Positions 8,556 through 17,410 of a stretch of DNA of 64,000 nucleotides are shown piece after piece. The first letter of the stretch is position 1. Every line of letters starts with the position of its first letter. A program made the translations under genes and the position numbers. Under the pieces are notes generated by a model. That model saw nothing but the letters and a program-made list of their open reading frames with translations, did not search any database and was not told the DNA's origin. Source of the stretch: Blastopirellula marina (GTDB taxonomy: Bacteria; Planctomycetota; Planctomycetia; Pirellulales; Pirellulaceae); assembly GCF_002967765.1 (NCBI RefSeq), contig NZ_PUHY01000015.1:62001-126000 (forward strand). The letters run 5' to 3'.

Positions 8556-8936
8556 TCACCGACGCGACATTAAGAAAACAAGCAAGGCCCACGGCATCAT
8601 AGCGATCGCCACCGCAGCTATTTGAAGCGACTTTGGTGCTCGACGTTTTCGTCGAGACTGAACGATCGGCGTCAGGAGTCCGCCGACGCTTCCTGTGACA
8701 ACCGCGGTGAAGAGGAGAAGATCCGAGAATGCCAGAAGCGTATCTCTGGGACCGCCTGCCAATTGCCATGCGGCAACCGAGAACCACATCAACAATACAC
8801 CGATGACAAATACCAGAGTCGCAAAGATGCAGAGACTCCAAAAGATTGTCAACGATTCAATCGCTTGCGACTCGCCCGGAGGTGCATGAGCCTCTGGGCG
8901 GGCCAGCTTTTTCTGACTGCGCCGCTTTTTGGACAC
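8556..8936 (-). CDS. Small predicted membrane protein
   Basis: Not a family I recognise. The 126-residue product has a basic N-terminus (SKKRRSQKKLARPEAH), then hydrophobic segments at roughly 30-60, 65-85 and 103-120, so three or four membrane passes. A TTG at 8984 would extend it by 16 residues; the GTG at 8936 with GGAA upstream gives a typical basic cytoplasmic start and is chosen. It lies 82 bases upstream of the M29 gene on the same strand and may be co-transcribed with it. Confidence 0.55.
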   Translation of the reverse strand: MSKKRRSQKKLARPEAHAPPGESQAIESLTIFWSLCIFATLVFVIGVLLMWFSVAAWQLAGGPRDTLLAFSDLLLFTAVVTGSVGGLLTPIVQSRRKRRAPKSLQIAAVAIAMMPWALLVFLMSRR

Positions 8937-9077
8937 GATGAGTTCCGAACTGCACAAATGGGGAGGTGAATTAGTTCTCCCCAAGTATGTCGCTGCCAGC
9001 TAATTTGGTCAACAAGTTGCCCTCAGCAGGGCAGGGTTCAATTAGCTGAGCCAACTCATCGTCGGTGCGACGGATTA

Positions 9078-9500
9078 TTAAAGTCCATAGTAATGGACGT
9101 CAATCTTGCCGCAGTCCTTGAAGACCATTTTGATCTTGAAACCACAGCACCATTCGTATTCGACGATACCACGCTTGAACAAACCGCATCGGCTGGTGAT
9201 GCAAGGAATGCCTTCGCAGCAGGAAGGAAGACAAACGGGCACATCGACATAACAGTTACAGCGAGGATCGGTCACCTGCAGAATGGCTTCGGTCGGCGGG
9301 CCGCAAGCGCAAGGGCATGCCTTTTTGACGAACAAGCGATGCGTCTTGTACCGGAAACAAGGTTCGTAGCAGCATGGTTTTGGTGGTACGGGAGCGCAGC
9401 ACGTGGGCTCTACCGACTTCGCAGCTTGCGAAGAGCTGGCGGATGCCAACAGGACCACAGCGGCGAAAAAGACCGGTAGCGTCCTAGTGAATTTCATCAT
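9078..9500 (-). CDS. Secreted cysteine-rich protein
   Basis: This 140-residue product begins with a clear signal peptide (MMKFTRTLPVFF..., ending SSQAA). The mature part has about 20 Cys, including EPTCCAP near its N-terminus, similar to the repeat unit of the Cys-rich protein at 729-1208, but here without tandem repeats. The later part contains pairs and spaced Cys (CPCACG, RCNCYV, PSCCEG, EWCCGFK). The double ATG at 9500/9497 is preceded by AGGAG at 9 bases, so the longer upstream frame is not used. Disulfide-rich envelope protein is a reasonable inference; the function is unknown. Confidence 0.8.
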   Translation of the reverse strand: MMKFTRTLPVFFAAVVLLASASSSQAAKSVEPTCCAPVPPKPCCYEPCFRYKTHRLFVKKACPCACGPPTEAILQVTDPRCNCYVDVPVCLPSCCEGIPCITSRCGLFKRGIVEYEWCCGFKIKMVFKDCGKIDVHYYGL

Positions 9501-9912
9501 GATGGCAAACTCCTGATTGCAATTAGGCGAGATGGCGAAATCCTTCCGCACGCGATGCGATCGTGTATTCAAGCGAACGCGAACATCATCTTCCAGCCTA
9601 ACATCTCTCGCTGCCTGAGCAACTGGGGACTCTGCATCGACTTTGTCAGAGGAAAATTGCGAAATCACATTTATCTACCGCACTAGTAGCAGTTTCATCA
9701 TTTTCGGCGGATTCTTTTGCCTGAGGGGTGGTTTCGACCTACGTTTTCAATGGTGGTTGCTGAACCAGCATTGCCACCCTCCTCATAGACAGCGGGAAAC
9801 GAGCGTTTTCCCATTTGGAACTTTTCCGACTTGGCCCAGTTTTCGGGCAACTTTTTCCAGAGTGACCTATGGCCGAGTTCCCTCCAGGTGATAGGCGGAA
9901 GGCAGGGTTGAC
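9501..9912. other. Divergent intergenic region, no gene seen
   Basis: This stretch separates the Cys-rich gene (minus) from the coiled-coil gene (plus) and must hold both promoters. I could not identify a convincing promoter, hairpin or small gene in it. Confidence 0.4.
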
Positions 9913-10806
9913 GTGAATGCTCACGCAATGGCTCCCGTGATGAGCCCCGACTACACGCCGCTCGATCAAGCGCTTAGCCAACTCCGTCATCACAACGGAG
10001 AACTGGAGAAGTTTATTGATGGGCTGCTCAACGAGATTGCCAACCTGGGCCAAGACGTCGAGTCGCGCGCAAATGAATTGATGAAGGCGCGGCGTCAACT
10101 CGATCATACGGCTCAGACTTCACTTCACCTGAGTGAAGAGAATCAGCGTCTCAATCAACTCATCGAGCAACATAATGAAGCGATCGCACAGGCAAATGCT
10201 GAAATTGCGCAGCTTCAACAGCAAGTATCGGAAGCGAAAGCGGCCGTACCATCCATTCAAAACGACCCCGCGGACCAGCAGCGGATTGCAGAACTGGAGC
10301 AGCAATTGAGTGCTGCCCGTTCCGATTCCGGCGGCGACGCCGAACTTTTAACCCAAGTCGAGCAGCTTCGCCGCGAATTGGCAGCAACCAAGTTAGAACT
10401 TCTCAAGCGGGACCAAGCCGAGGCAGAAGAATCGGACAACGATGATTTTGATTCTCTCAAGCAGCGTAATGAAGTGCTCGAAGGGGAACTCCATCAGGTT
10501 CGTGGGCATGCCATGCGTTTGACTGAAACGATCGATCAACAACGCAAGGAAATGAACCAGCAGAAGTCCTCGTGGACAGAAGAAATGCAGGCCATGCGAT
10601 CGTTACTGGAACGCCGCATGACGCCAGCTACGACGCAGACCCAGTCATTCGCAGATACCTCGGTGATCAGTGATACGGCGACGGTGACACGGGATGAACT
10701 CGAGATTCGAGCGAACAACAACAATACCGTAGTTGATTCCGTTATGGCGCAATTCGCCAAGCTACAGCGCGACGTGAACAAGCGTCGCAACCAGCAGCGT
10801 AGCTAG
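9913..10806 (+). CDS. Coiled-coil protein, first gene of GTPase/GAP1 operon
   Basis: The 297-residue product has no signal peptide or membrane segment. Residues about 17-230 are rich in heptads of Leu/Ile with Glu, Gln, Lys and Arg (for example LDQALSQLRHHNGELEKFI and IAELEQQLSAAR), predicting a long coiled coil. The C-terminal 60 residues are Thr/Asn-rich and end in a basic tail (VNKRRNQQRS). The start is GTG 9913 with AGGG 6 bases upstream; an ATG five codons in is the alternative. The next gene begins 38 bases later. From context it may be a scaffold or adaptor for the downstream membrane protein and GTPase. Confidence 0.75.
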   Translation: MNAHAMAPVMSPDYTPLDQALSQLRHHNGELEKFIDGLLNEIANLGQDVESRANELMKARRQLDHTAQTSLHLSEENQRLNQLIEQHNEAIAQANAEIAQLQQQVSEAKAAVPSIQNDPADQQRIAELEQQLSAARSDSGGDAELLTQVEQLRRELAATKLELLKRDQAEAEESDNDDFDSLKQRNEVLEGELHQVRGHAMRLTETIDQQRKEMNQQKSSWTEEMQAMRSLLERRMTPATTQTQSFADTSVISDTATVTRDELEIRANNNNTVVDSVMAQFAKLQRDVNKRRNQQRS

Positions 10807-10844
10807 GACCCTTTTCCACAAAGTCATCATTCAGGACTCATTCG

Positions 10845-12071
10845 ATGAAACGCTATGTAGTAGGGGGAGTTGGCGTAGCTGGCCTGGTAGTACTAGGAGG
10901 GCTGGCCTGGCTTTTCAACAGCCTTGTCTTGGCCTGGGCCACAACGCTTTTCGTGGTCGCCCTCATTGCCGGAACCGCGTTCTACCGCAAGTTCCGCCAG
11001 AGATTTGCTACATCTTCGAGCCACACTACCTCTCATTCGACTGCCACAAAACCTGCGGTTGAATCCCACGCTACGGATGATGTTGACCCAGGCGTCGATG
11101 ACTCGCAAGACTTGGCCGAATTGATGCTGAAGCAGGGGCGTTACACGCTTCTTCTTCGTCCACAGATCGCCGAAAGCATTCCATCGCAGGTGTTGACCCG
11201 TGCTCAGCAAATGTTGGATGACGAAATGACATTGGTTCCCAGCGGCGAAACTATCGTCGGTAAGGGAATGAATGATTCCGCCGATCTGCCCGAGCATCTG
11301 GATGGTCGCGTTGTCCATGTCGAGGGTTTCTACCTCGATCGTTACCAGGTCACCAACGATCAATTTCAACGTTTCGTGGATGCTGGTGGTTACGAACAAC
11401 TAGCATTATGGGATCCTGAAATCGTTCCGGCTATTCTCGAATTCGTTGACTCGACCGGAATCAGTGGTCCTCGTTACTGGAAGAATGGAACGTATCTCTC
11501 CGGCCAAGCCAACCATCCCGTAGTCGGTGTTTGTTGGTACGAAGCGGCCGCGTACGCACGTTGGGTCGGTAAACGTCTGCCAACTGATCCAGAGTGGGTC
11601 AAGTCTGGCAGTTGGCCAGTACCGCTGCCAGGCGCACGACCGATTCAGCGCAAGTTCCCCTGGGGGGAAGCGTTCGATCAGAATAAGACGAACCTATGGG
11701 GAAGTGGCCGCGGAGGTACGGCACCCGTGGACGAGTTCACCGATGGAATGAGTGTCGGTGGTGCCCATCAATTGATTGGTAACGTTTGGGAATGGACCTC
11801 AAGCCGATTCGGTGCCTGGCAATCGGGGGCCAATCCTCTTGTTCTCGACGCTTCGATGCGAAGCGTGCGTGGTGGTGCTTTCGATACCTACTTCGAGGCC
11901 CAGGCTTCTTGTGATTTTCAAAGCGGCGATAAAGCCGTGGCCCGGAAGCGGAACATCGGGTTCCGCTGTGCAATCGGGCTGTGTGATCTGATTCCAGACG
12001 AATCGATGCAAGCCGAGGAGACTCCGGCCCAGGTCGAAACTCATGAAGAATTTGCTGAGGTGACCCAATGA
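10845..12071 (+). CDS. Membrane-anchored FGE-sulfatase (SUMF1) domain protein
   Basis: The 408-residue product starts with two hydrophobic helices (about 6-25 and 28-46), a basic stop (YRKFRQRF) and a Ser/Thr-rich linker. Residues about 125-385 form a formylglycine-generating-enzyme-type domain: MTLVPSGETIVGKG, FYLDRYQVTNDQFQRFV, HPVVGVCWYEAAAYARWVGK, IGNVWEWTSSRF, SVRGGAFD and NIGFRCA. True FGE uses two active-site Cys; only one Cys (ASCDFQ) is present in that region, so sulfatase activation is doubtful and a binding role is more likely. AGGA precedes the ATG. The stop overlaps the start of the GTPase gene (ATGA), which indicates translational coupling. Confidence 0.85.
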   Translation: MKRYVVGGVGVAGLVVLGGLAWLFNSLVLAWATTLFVVALIAGTAFYRKFRQRFATSSSHTTSHSTATKPAVESHATDDVDPGVDDSQDLAELMLKQGRYTLLLRPQIAESIPSQVLTRAQQMLDDEMTLVPSGETIVGKGMNDSADLPEHLDGRVVHVEGFYLDRYQVTNDQFQRFVDAGGYEQLALWDPEIVPAILEFVDSTGISGPRYWKNGTYLSGQANHPVVGVCWYEAAAYARWVGKRLPTDPEWVKSGSWPVPLPGARPIQRKFPWGEAFDQNKTNLWGSGRGGTAPVDEFTDGMSVGGAHQLIGNVWEWTSSRFGAWQSGANPLVLDASMRSVRGGAFDTYFEAQASCDFQSGDKAVARKRNIGFRCAIGLCDLIPDESMQAEETPAQVETHEEFAEVTQ

Positions 12072-12976
12072 CCAAGCGTGTCCTCGTCCCGATGGAATCG
12101 TACCGTCTTGCCGAAGCTGCGGTACCATTGTCGTGCTATATCTGTGGTGTCGACAATAGCTACAGTACCGAGTTATGTCGACACTGTGCTGCCCCGCTGG
12201 CTCTTTCCCACCAGGCCAGGACCCAGGGCGTTCGTCCGCAGATGTTGGCTGTGCTGGGCACCGCGGCTGCCGGCAAGACGGTTTACCTTGGCATGTTGTT
12301 GGACATGCTGACTCGGCAGAATGGTCGGGTGCAGGTTCTCGCACGAGGAGCGTTCTCGATCACTCTTCAACAGCGAACGATGATGGCACTCGCACAGTGT
12401 CAGTTCCCCGAAAAGACTCCGAACGAGCCTGATCGCTGGAACTGGGTACACTGCCAGGCCAAGATCAATAACAAGAAGCAGCCGATGGAATTGATCATGC
12501 CTGACATGGCGGGCGAGGCGATCTTAGAAGAGATTGATCACCCCAATGCCTATCCGGCGATTCACTCCTTCCTGGATAAATGCTCGGCAGTAATTCTGCT
12601 GGCCGATACCGATCGGATCGAGCGAGGCGGCGCGGAACAAAATTACTTCCTGATGAAGCTGATCACGTATCTCAGTGAGCAGGATGGACGTCGCAATAAA
12701 GGTAAGAAGTCGACACGTCCGGTCGCGATTGTGTTCTCCAAGGCTGATCGGTGTGAACCATGCTTCGACAATCCAGAGTTGTATGCCAAAGAGAAGACTC
12801 CCAATCTCTGGCAACAAGTTCAGCAGCGATTTGTGAACTACGGGTTCTTTGCTTCAGGGGTCGCCGGCTCCGTCGGCTTCCGCGAAGAACGAGGCGAAGG
12901 TCCGATGGCCGTACCACTGCGGATCGAGCCGCGCGGCATCGTAGAACCGTTTGAATGGCTTGTCCGAAAAGTATAA
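12068..12976 (+). CDS. Zn-ribbon P-loop GTPase
   Basis: The 302-residue product has an N-terminal zinc ribbon (Cys 23, 26, 37 and 40) followed by a GTPase-like domain. The P-loop is GTAAAGKT (64-71), the Walker B/G3 motif is PDMAGE (145-150), and the G4 motif is FSKAD (223-227) in place of NKxD. These features fit a TRAFAC-type nucleotide switch rather than an ATPase, though the base specificity is inferred. It overlaps the upstream FGE-domain gene by 4 bases and a GAGGTGA ribosome site lies inside that gene. It is followed directly by a GAP1-like gene, a pairing reported for prokaryotic GTPase systems. Confidence 0.85.
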   Translation: MTKRVLVPMESYRLAEAAVPLSCYICGVDNSYSTELCRHCAAPLALSHQARTQGVRPQMLAVLGTAAAGKTVYLGMLLDMLTRQNGRVQVLARGAFSITLQQRTMMALAQCQFPEKTPNEPDRWNWVHCQAKINNKKQPMELIMPDMAGEAILEEIDHPNAYPAIHSFLDKCSAVILLADTDRIERGGAEQNYFLMKLITYLSEQDGRRNKGKKSTRPVAIVFSKADRCEPCFDNPELYAKEKTPNLWQQVQQRFVNYGFFASGVAGSVGFREERGEGPMAVPLRIEPRGIVEPFEWLVRKV

Positions 12977-12980
12977 ATCG

Positions 12981-14240
12981 GTGATACCTGTGGCTCCTCT
13001 AACTCCGAAGACTCTGCAAGCATCGAAATCACAAGTATCCATGCCGGCAGGGACCGTTCCTGTCGAGCAAGCGATTTTCACGTCGGCCCAGACGATGAAC
13101 AAAGATGGATACCAGCTCGTGGCTTGGAGCCCGGGGATCAGCGCCGAGGACGCACGTGTCCTGGCTGTATGGGGTCCGGCACATGACTCGATGATTGCCG
13201 ACGATCCTTCCGACGTGAGCTTGAACTTTCATCCACTTCGGGATGGGAAAGTTTGCATCTCCCGAACGATGCTGGGCTCGGCTGAGTATAGTGGCCGAGG
13301 TGGACGCCAGGTTTATACGCACTGCTTCGTGCTGAATAAGGCAAGCTTCGCTCGCTTTCATAACGACCCCTTTCGTGTGCTTTCTGCGGCCCTAGCAATT
13401 CACGACTTGCGTCCAGGCCCCGAGCTGCCGACCGATTTGCCGACGATGATGATGCTTCCGTCGGGGCCGCCCGTTGAACCTGGGCTGATTCGCTTCTTCG
13501 ATTCGCCAACGCAACAGCAAACGATGGTCACTTGGTTTCACCTCGCGCTAACCTCGAAGAAACTGTTGTTTACCGGTAACTATAACGACCGCTACCTTTC
13601 GGTATTTTTCAACTTGCTGCCCGTCTCGATTCGACCGCTATTTCCGTTTTCGACGCGCCTGCGCTATTCGCCACGTCGTGAATTTCGCTTGATTGGACTG
13701 GCAAACGATACTGAGGAACAGAAGAAGGCCGCGCGGCAGGAAGGGTGCACGGTCTTTGCGTTCGACTCGCCTGCACGCACGCCAGAACTATCGCGACATC
13801 CATGGGCAACTTGGGTTCAAGTTGCGTTGTGCCAACGTGAGCCCGATATTGCGGCAAAGCTGATTGGGGAATTGCCGTTATCGACGCGTTTGGAAGATCT
13901 GCCGTCAATTGGAAACCGACTTCGGGTGACATTATCGGGTCAACGGCGGAAGGAGGCAGATGCATCCCCCGCGGTCTCCTTGCCGCCCGTTGCCCTGGAG
14001 CGTGATACGGATCGCGAAGAACTTTTGCGATTGGTAGAACGTTCACTCGATGGCGATGTGTCCGCGCTCGAGCGTCTCAGCTCGGCTTGGGGTTGTCCGG
14101 AAGACTCGCGGATGGAATCACTAAGGGAAGATTGCGCGAAGCATTTTGTTTCTCTCTCACGCAAGCGACAAGGGACAGGGGATAGTCGATCGTCAATGGC
14201 CCTCGAAATCCTCAGCTTGATCTTAAGAACATCGCCATAG
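12981..14240 (+). CDS. GTPase-associated protein (GAP1-N2-like)
   Basis: The product is about 419 residues. The N-terminal segment, with VEQAIFTSAQ, YQLVAWSPGIS and later CISRTMLGSAEYSGRGGRQVY and THCFVL, resembles the GAP1 N-terminal domain type 2 that accompanies GTPases in bacterial operons (recognition from memory, not searched). The C-terminal 120 residues look helical and linker-like. The start is uncertain: a TTG at 12951 overlaps the GTPase gene, GTGs lie at 12981 and 12990, and an ATG at 13041. The GTG at 12981 is chosen because it lies just after the GTPase stop. It is the last gene of the operon and is convergent with fliM. Confidence 0.7.
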   Translation: MIPVAPLTPKTLQASKSQVSMPAGTVPVEQAIFTSAQTMNKDGYQLVAWSPGISAEDARVLAVWGPAHDSMIADDPSDVSLNFHPLRDGKVCISRTMLGSAEYSGRGGRQVYTHCFVLNKASFARFHNDPFRVLSAALAIHDLRPGPELPTDLPTMMMLPSGPPVEPGLIRFFDSPTQQQTMVTWFHLALTSKKLLFTGNYNDRYLSVFFNLLPVSIRPLFPFSTRLRYSPRREFRLIGLANDTEEQKKAARQEGCTVFAFDSPARTPELSRHPWATWVQVALCQREPDIAAKLIGELPLSTRLEDLPSIGNRLRVTLSGQRRKEADASPAVSLPPVALERDTDREELLRLVERSLDGDVSALERLSSAWGCPEDSRMESLREDCAKHFVSLSRKRQGTGDSRSSMALEILSLILRTSP

Positions 14241-14260
14241 GGGACAACGCTCGTGAAGAC

Positions 14261-15295
14261 CTATTTTTGTTGAGGCGGCTTTTTGCGTTCGAAGCTTCGT
14301 TCAATTTGAATAGCTTTCCGACCCTTGTACGCTCCTGCGAATGCTTGAAATGCTGGAGTGCCGTTCACATTAACCTGAAGCGGCGTGCGTGAGTCCTTCT
14401 CGGTCGTGATCACATCGCCAACACGCAAGTCGAGAAGCTCTTCCATCGTGATTGTGGTGTTGGCCAAAATTACATCGAGATTGACGTGAGCTTTGTCGAT
14501 GTGATCCCCAATCGCAGCCCGCGACTGGGGTGTTGCCTCAGTGCTTCCGTAGGAAAACCACGTGTTAGCGGTCAGCTTATGACTGATTCGTTCGATCGAG
14601 TTGAACGGAATGCAAAGGTTGATCATGCCGCGTACGTCACCGATCGCCAGTTCAAAACTGACGAGCACAACCACTTCGTTTGGCGGCACGATTTGAACTA
14701 GTTGTGGATTGCTTTCCACACGCACAACTTTTAAGTCAAGTGGAAGGACGTTTTCCCAGGCTTCTTTGAGTTCGATCAAAAACAGGTCCGAAATTCGCGA
14801 GACCAGCGTTAGTTCGATTTCTGTCAGCGGACGCCGCGACGCGGGCGTGCTCTCTTTGCCGCCGCCCAGCAGACGATCGATGATTGGATAGAGGATCGAC
14901 GGATTGATGTCGAGAATCAGATTGCCTTCTAGCGGCTCAGCAACCAAGAGGTTAAAGCAGCTGGGATTCTCAAGGCTGAAAACGAATTCGCTGTACGTGA
15001 GCTGATCGACGCTTGTTAGTTTGACTTCGACAATCGAACGCAGAAGCGCGGATAGAGCGGCTCCGAAGTTTCGGCTGAATCCCTCGTGCATCGACTGCAA
15101 GGCCCGCATTTGGTCTTTGCCGACCCGCTCGGGACGTTTGAAGTCGTAGGGCGTGATCTTCTCACGAGTGCGCGGAGCGTGGCTGGCTTGCGGATCAGGC
15201 GAAACGGCAGCGGCCGGCTTCGACGGTTCGTTGCCCGTCTCCATCGCGTTCAGCAGGCTTTCGACTTCAGCCTGGCTCAGTACGTTGTCAGCCAT
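14261..15295 (-). CDS. fliM: Flagellar motor switch protein FliM
   Basis: The 344-residue product has the N-terminal CheY-binding segment (LSQAEVESLLNAM), the conserved middle domain (YDFKRPERVGKDQMRALQ, FSRNFG) and a C-terminal SpoA domain (LRVGDVITTEKDSRTPLQVNVNG). FliM forms the C-ring with FliG and FliN and sets rotation direction after CheY-P binding. AGGGAG precedes the ATG at 15295. No other flagellar gene is present; it follows proA by 51 bases on the same strand, an unusual neighbour. Confidence 0.95.
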   Translation of the reverse strand: MADNVLSQAEVESLLNAMETGNEPSKPAAAVSPDPQASHAPRTREKITPYDFKRPERVGKDQMRALQSMHEGFSRNFGAALSALLRSIVEVKLTSVDQLTYSEFVFSLENPSCFNLLVAEPLEGNLILDINPSILYPIIDRLLGGGKESTPASRRPLTEIELTLVSRISDLFLIELKEAWENVLPLDLKVVRVESNPQLVQIVPPNEVVVLVSFELAIGDVRGMINLCIPFNSIERISHKLTANTWFSYGSTEATPQSRAAIGDHIDKAHVNLDVILANTTITMEELLDLRVGDVITTEKDSRTPLQVNVNGTPAFQAFAGAYKGRKAIQIERSFERKKPPQQK

Positions 15296-15346
15296 GAATC
15301 ACTCCCTTGATTCACACGTCCTCGATGCATGATGTCGGATTACGTT

Positions 15347-16621
15347 CTAGCTACGAACGTGACCTTCGCCCATGACGATGTATTTGTAGCTGGTCAATGC
15401 TTCGATCCCGCAAGGACCGCGAGCATGGAATTTGTCAGTGCTGATACCAATCTCGGCACCGAGACCGAACTCTCCTCCGTCATTGAAGCGAGTACTCGCA
15501 TTGACCATGACAGCCGAGCTGTCGACCTGGGCCGTGAACTTGCGGCTGGCGGTCAAGTTTTCAGTGACGATCGACTCGGTGTGTTTCGAGCTGTAACGAT
15601 TGATATGAGCGATTGCTTCGTCGATGTCTTGGACAACCTTCACCGAAATAATCGGCCCCAGGTATTCTTCGCCAAAGTCTTGTTCCGTTGCTGGTACGGC
15701 TGACTTCACGATCTGGCAGGTCGCCTCGTCGCCGCGCATTTCGACTTCCTTCGCTGCGAAGGCTTTCGCCATCATCGGAAGGAACTTATCAGCGATTGCC
15801 GCATGAACGACCAGCGATTCAGCTGCGTTGCAGACACCGTAGCGATGGCATTTACTGTTGACCGTGATTTGAACTGCCATTTCCAGGTCGGCTGCCTGGT
15901 CGACGTACACATGGCAGTTTCCGTCAAAGTGCTTGATTACCGGCATGGTGGCTTCCGCACTTACGCGACGGATGAGGCCTTCACCTCCACGAGGAATCGC
16001 GACGTCGATAAACTGGTTGAGTTTCAGGAAATGTCCGACTGCGGCACGATCGGTAGTTGAAACCAACTGCATCGCATCTCTGGGGATACCAAATTCAGCC
16101 GCCTTTTCCTGCAAGATGTGAACGATCGCCTGCGACGAGTGAATCGCCTCCTTGCCGCCTCGCAAGATCACCGCGTTGCCACTCTTCACGCAGATCGCAG
16201 CTGCGTCTGCCGTAACGTTCGGACGAGACTCGTAGATGAAGAAGACAACACCAAGTGGTACGCGAATTTTTTGGATTGATAGTCCATTCGGACGTACGGT
16301 CGAATCGATTGTTTCGCCAATTGGATCAGGGAACATGGCGATTTGTTCGAGGGCCGACGCAATCCCTTCCACACGATCGTCAGTCAAACGTAATCGATCG
16401 ATCTGAGCATCTGTCAGGCCATATTCAGGGGCGTTGGCTATGTCCTTAGCATTCGCTTCAGCAATCGCTTCGATGCTTTCACGCAACGCCGCGGCGGAAG
16501 CTTTCAGCCAATCATTCTTCGCCTGACCCGAAACGGTTGCCAGTATACGCGAGGCCGCTTGGGCCTTTTCGGCCGTCTGATGACAGTAAGTCGTTAAATC
16601 TAGTTCGTCCGCAATCGCCAT
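15347..16621 (-). CDS. proA: Gamma-glutamyl phosphate reductase
   Basis: ProA reduces glutamyl-5-phosphate with NADPH to glutamate semialdehyde in proline synthesis. The 424-residue product has the aldehyde-dehydrogenase fold with [13 protein letters not shown], the ILRGGKEA loop, the IPRGGEGLI segment, and the catalytic Cys in [13 protein letters not shown]. The C-terminal [24 protein letters not shown] is characteristic. ATG 16621 has AGGG 8 bases upstream; a TTG two codons earlier is less likely. proB is not in the window. Confidence 0.96.
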   Translation of the reverse strand: MAIADELDLTTYCHQTAEKAQAASRILATVSGQAKNDWLKASAAALRESIEAIAEANAKDIANAPEYGLTDAQIDRLRLTDDRVEGIASALEQIAMFPDPIGETIDSTVRPNGLSIQKIRVPLGVVFFIYESRPNVTADAAAICVKSGNAVILRGGKEAIHSSQAIVHILQEKAAEFGIPRDAMQLVSTTDRAAVGHFLKLNQFIDVAIPRGGEGLIRRVSAEATMPVIKHFDGNCHVYVDQAADLEMAVQITVNSKCHRYGVCNAAESLVVHAAIADKFLPMMAKAFAAKEVEMRGDEATCQIVKSAVPATEQDFGEEYLGPIISVKVVQDIDEAIAHINRYSSKHTESIVTENLTASRKFTAQVDSSAVMVNASTRFNDGGEFGLGAEIGISTDKFHARGPCGIEALTSYKYIVMGEGHVRS

Positions 16622-16841
16622 TTTCAAACCCTGAGAAGCTGTTCGTCCAACAAAGGATTATCCCTGGAATGGGACATCGGGTCAATGCGAAAGGTTCGCT
16701 GCAGACGACAGTGTTGGATTTTGTAAGGCCTGTGGCAGCAATGACTTATGGTGTGCTGCTGCCCCATGGCGGGATGGCTTCAAGTATAAGAGAGCAATAA
16801 GAAGTCGATCCGCTGGATACGTTTTGCATCAAGTGAACCGC

Positions 16842-17399
16842 TTAAGCTTCCGTTGTTTCAAGCGGTTTGATCAGAAAGCGACGAATGTTGTGAGTCAGAT
16901 GCCCAGCGGCGACCAATGCGAAGAAGCCGAGGCATCCCGTCCATCCGAGAGGGATAAACACATCGTTGCTAGGTTGGGCCAGGTAGAGATTGTACAGAAA
17001 GATCAGCGGCGTAATGACCGATAATAGAACGCTCAGTGGCAAGCCAAATACGTAAAGTGTGTAAACGCCTCGTCCCGTCGGCGCCCAGTACGTGATGGTT
17101 CCAAAGGTAATGCCGATGATGAAGCCAATCACAATGCCGTAAATACCTGCAGCAGCGCAGTACATTCCAAGTGGCGTAAGCATCTGAGGAGAAATCCGAT
17201 CAGGTGCGATAATGAAAACCGTCAGCGAGAAGCAAACTGCCATTACGGCGACGAAATAAGCACCGAAGAGCAATACACCTGACACCGTCGACAGGCCGAT
17301 CCAGCGCCCCATGCTTTTCGTTTGATGCAAGGGACCACTGTAAGCAGCAACCTCCTCAATCTCGGGACTGGCGAACGGATTGGAAGGTAGGTCGGACAT
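16842..17399 (-). CDS. Small multi-pass membrane protein
   Basis: The 185-residue product begins SDLPSNPFASPEIE, an N-terminal pattern common in planctomycete membrane proteins (from memory). Hydrophobic helices lie at about 32-60, 75-103, 110-133 and 145-165. No catalytic motif is seen. An ATG three codons earlier (17408) is equally possible and sits 3 bases after the folP stop, suggesting coupling to folP. Function unknown. Confidence 0.65.
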   Translation of the reverse strand: MSDLPSNPFASPEIEEVAAYSGPLHQTKSMGRWIGLSTVSGVLLFGAYFVAVMAVCFSLTVFIIAPDRISPQMLTPLGMYCAAAGIYGIVIGFIIGITFGTITYWAPTGRGVYTLYVFGLPLSVLLSVITPLIFLYNLYLAQPSNDVFIPLGWTGCLGFFALVAAGHLTHNIRRFLIKPLETTEA

Positions 17400-17410
17400 A
17401 CTGACCATTA

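Noticed and set aside
10845-12071. Functional formylglycine-generating enzyme
   Set aside because: The second active-site Cys is not seen and no sulfatase is adjacent.
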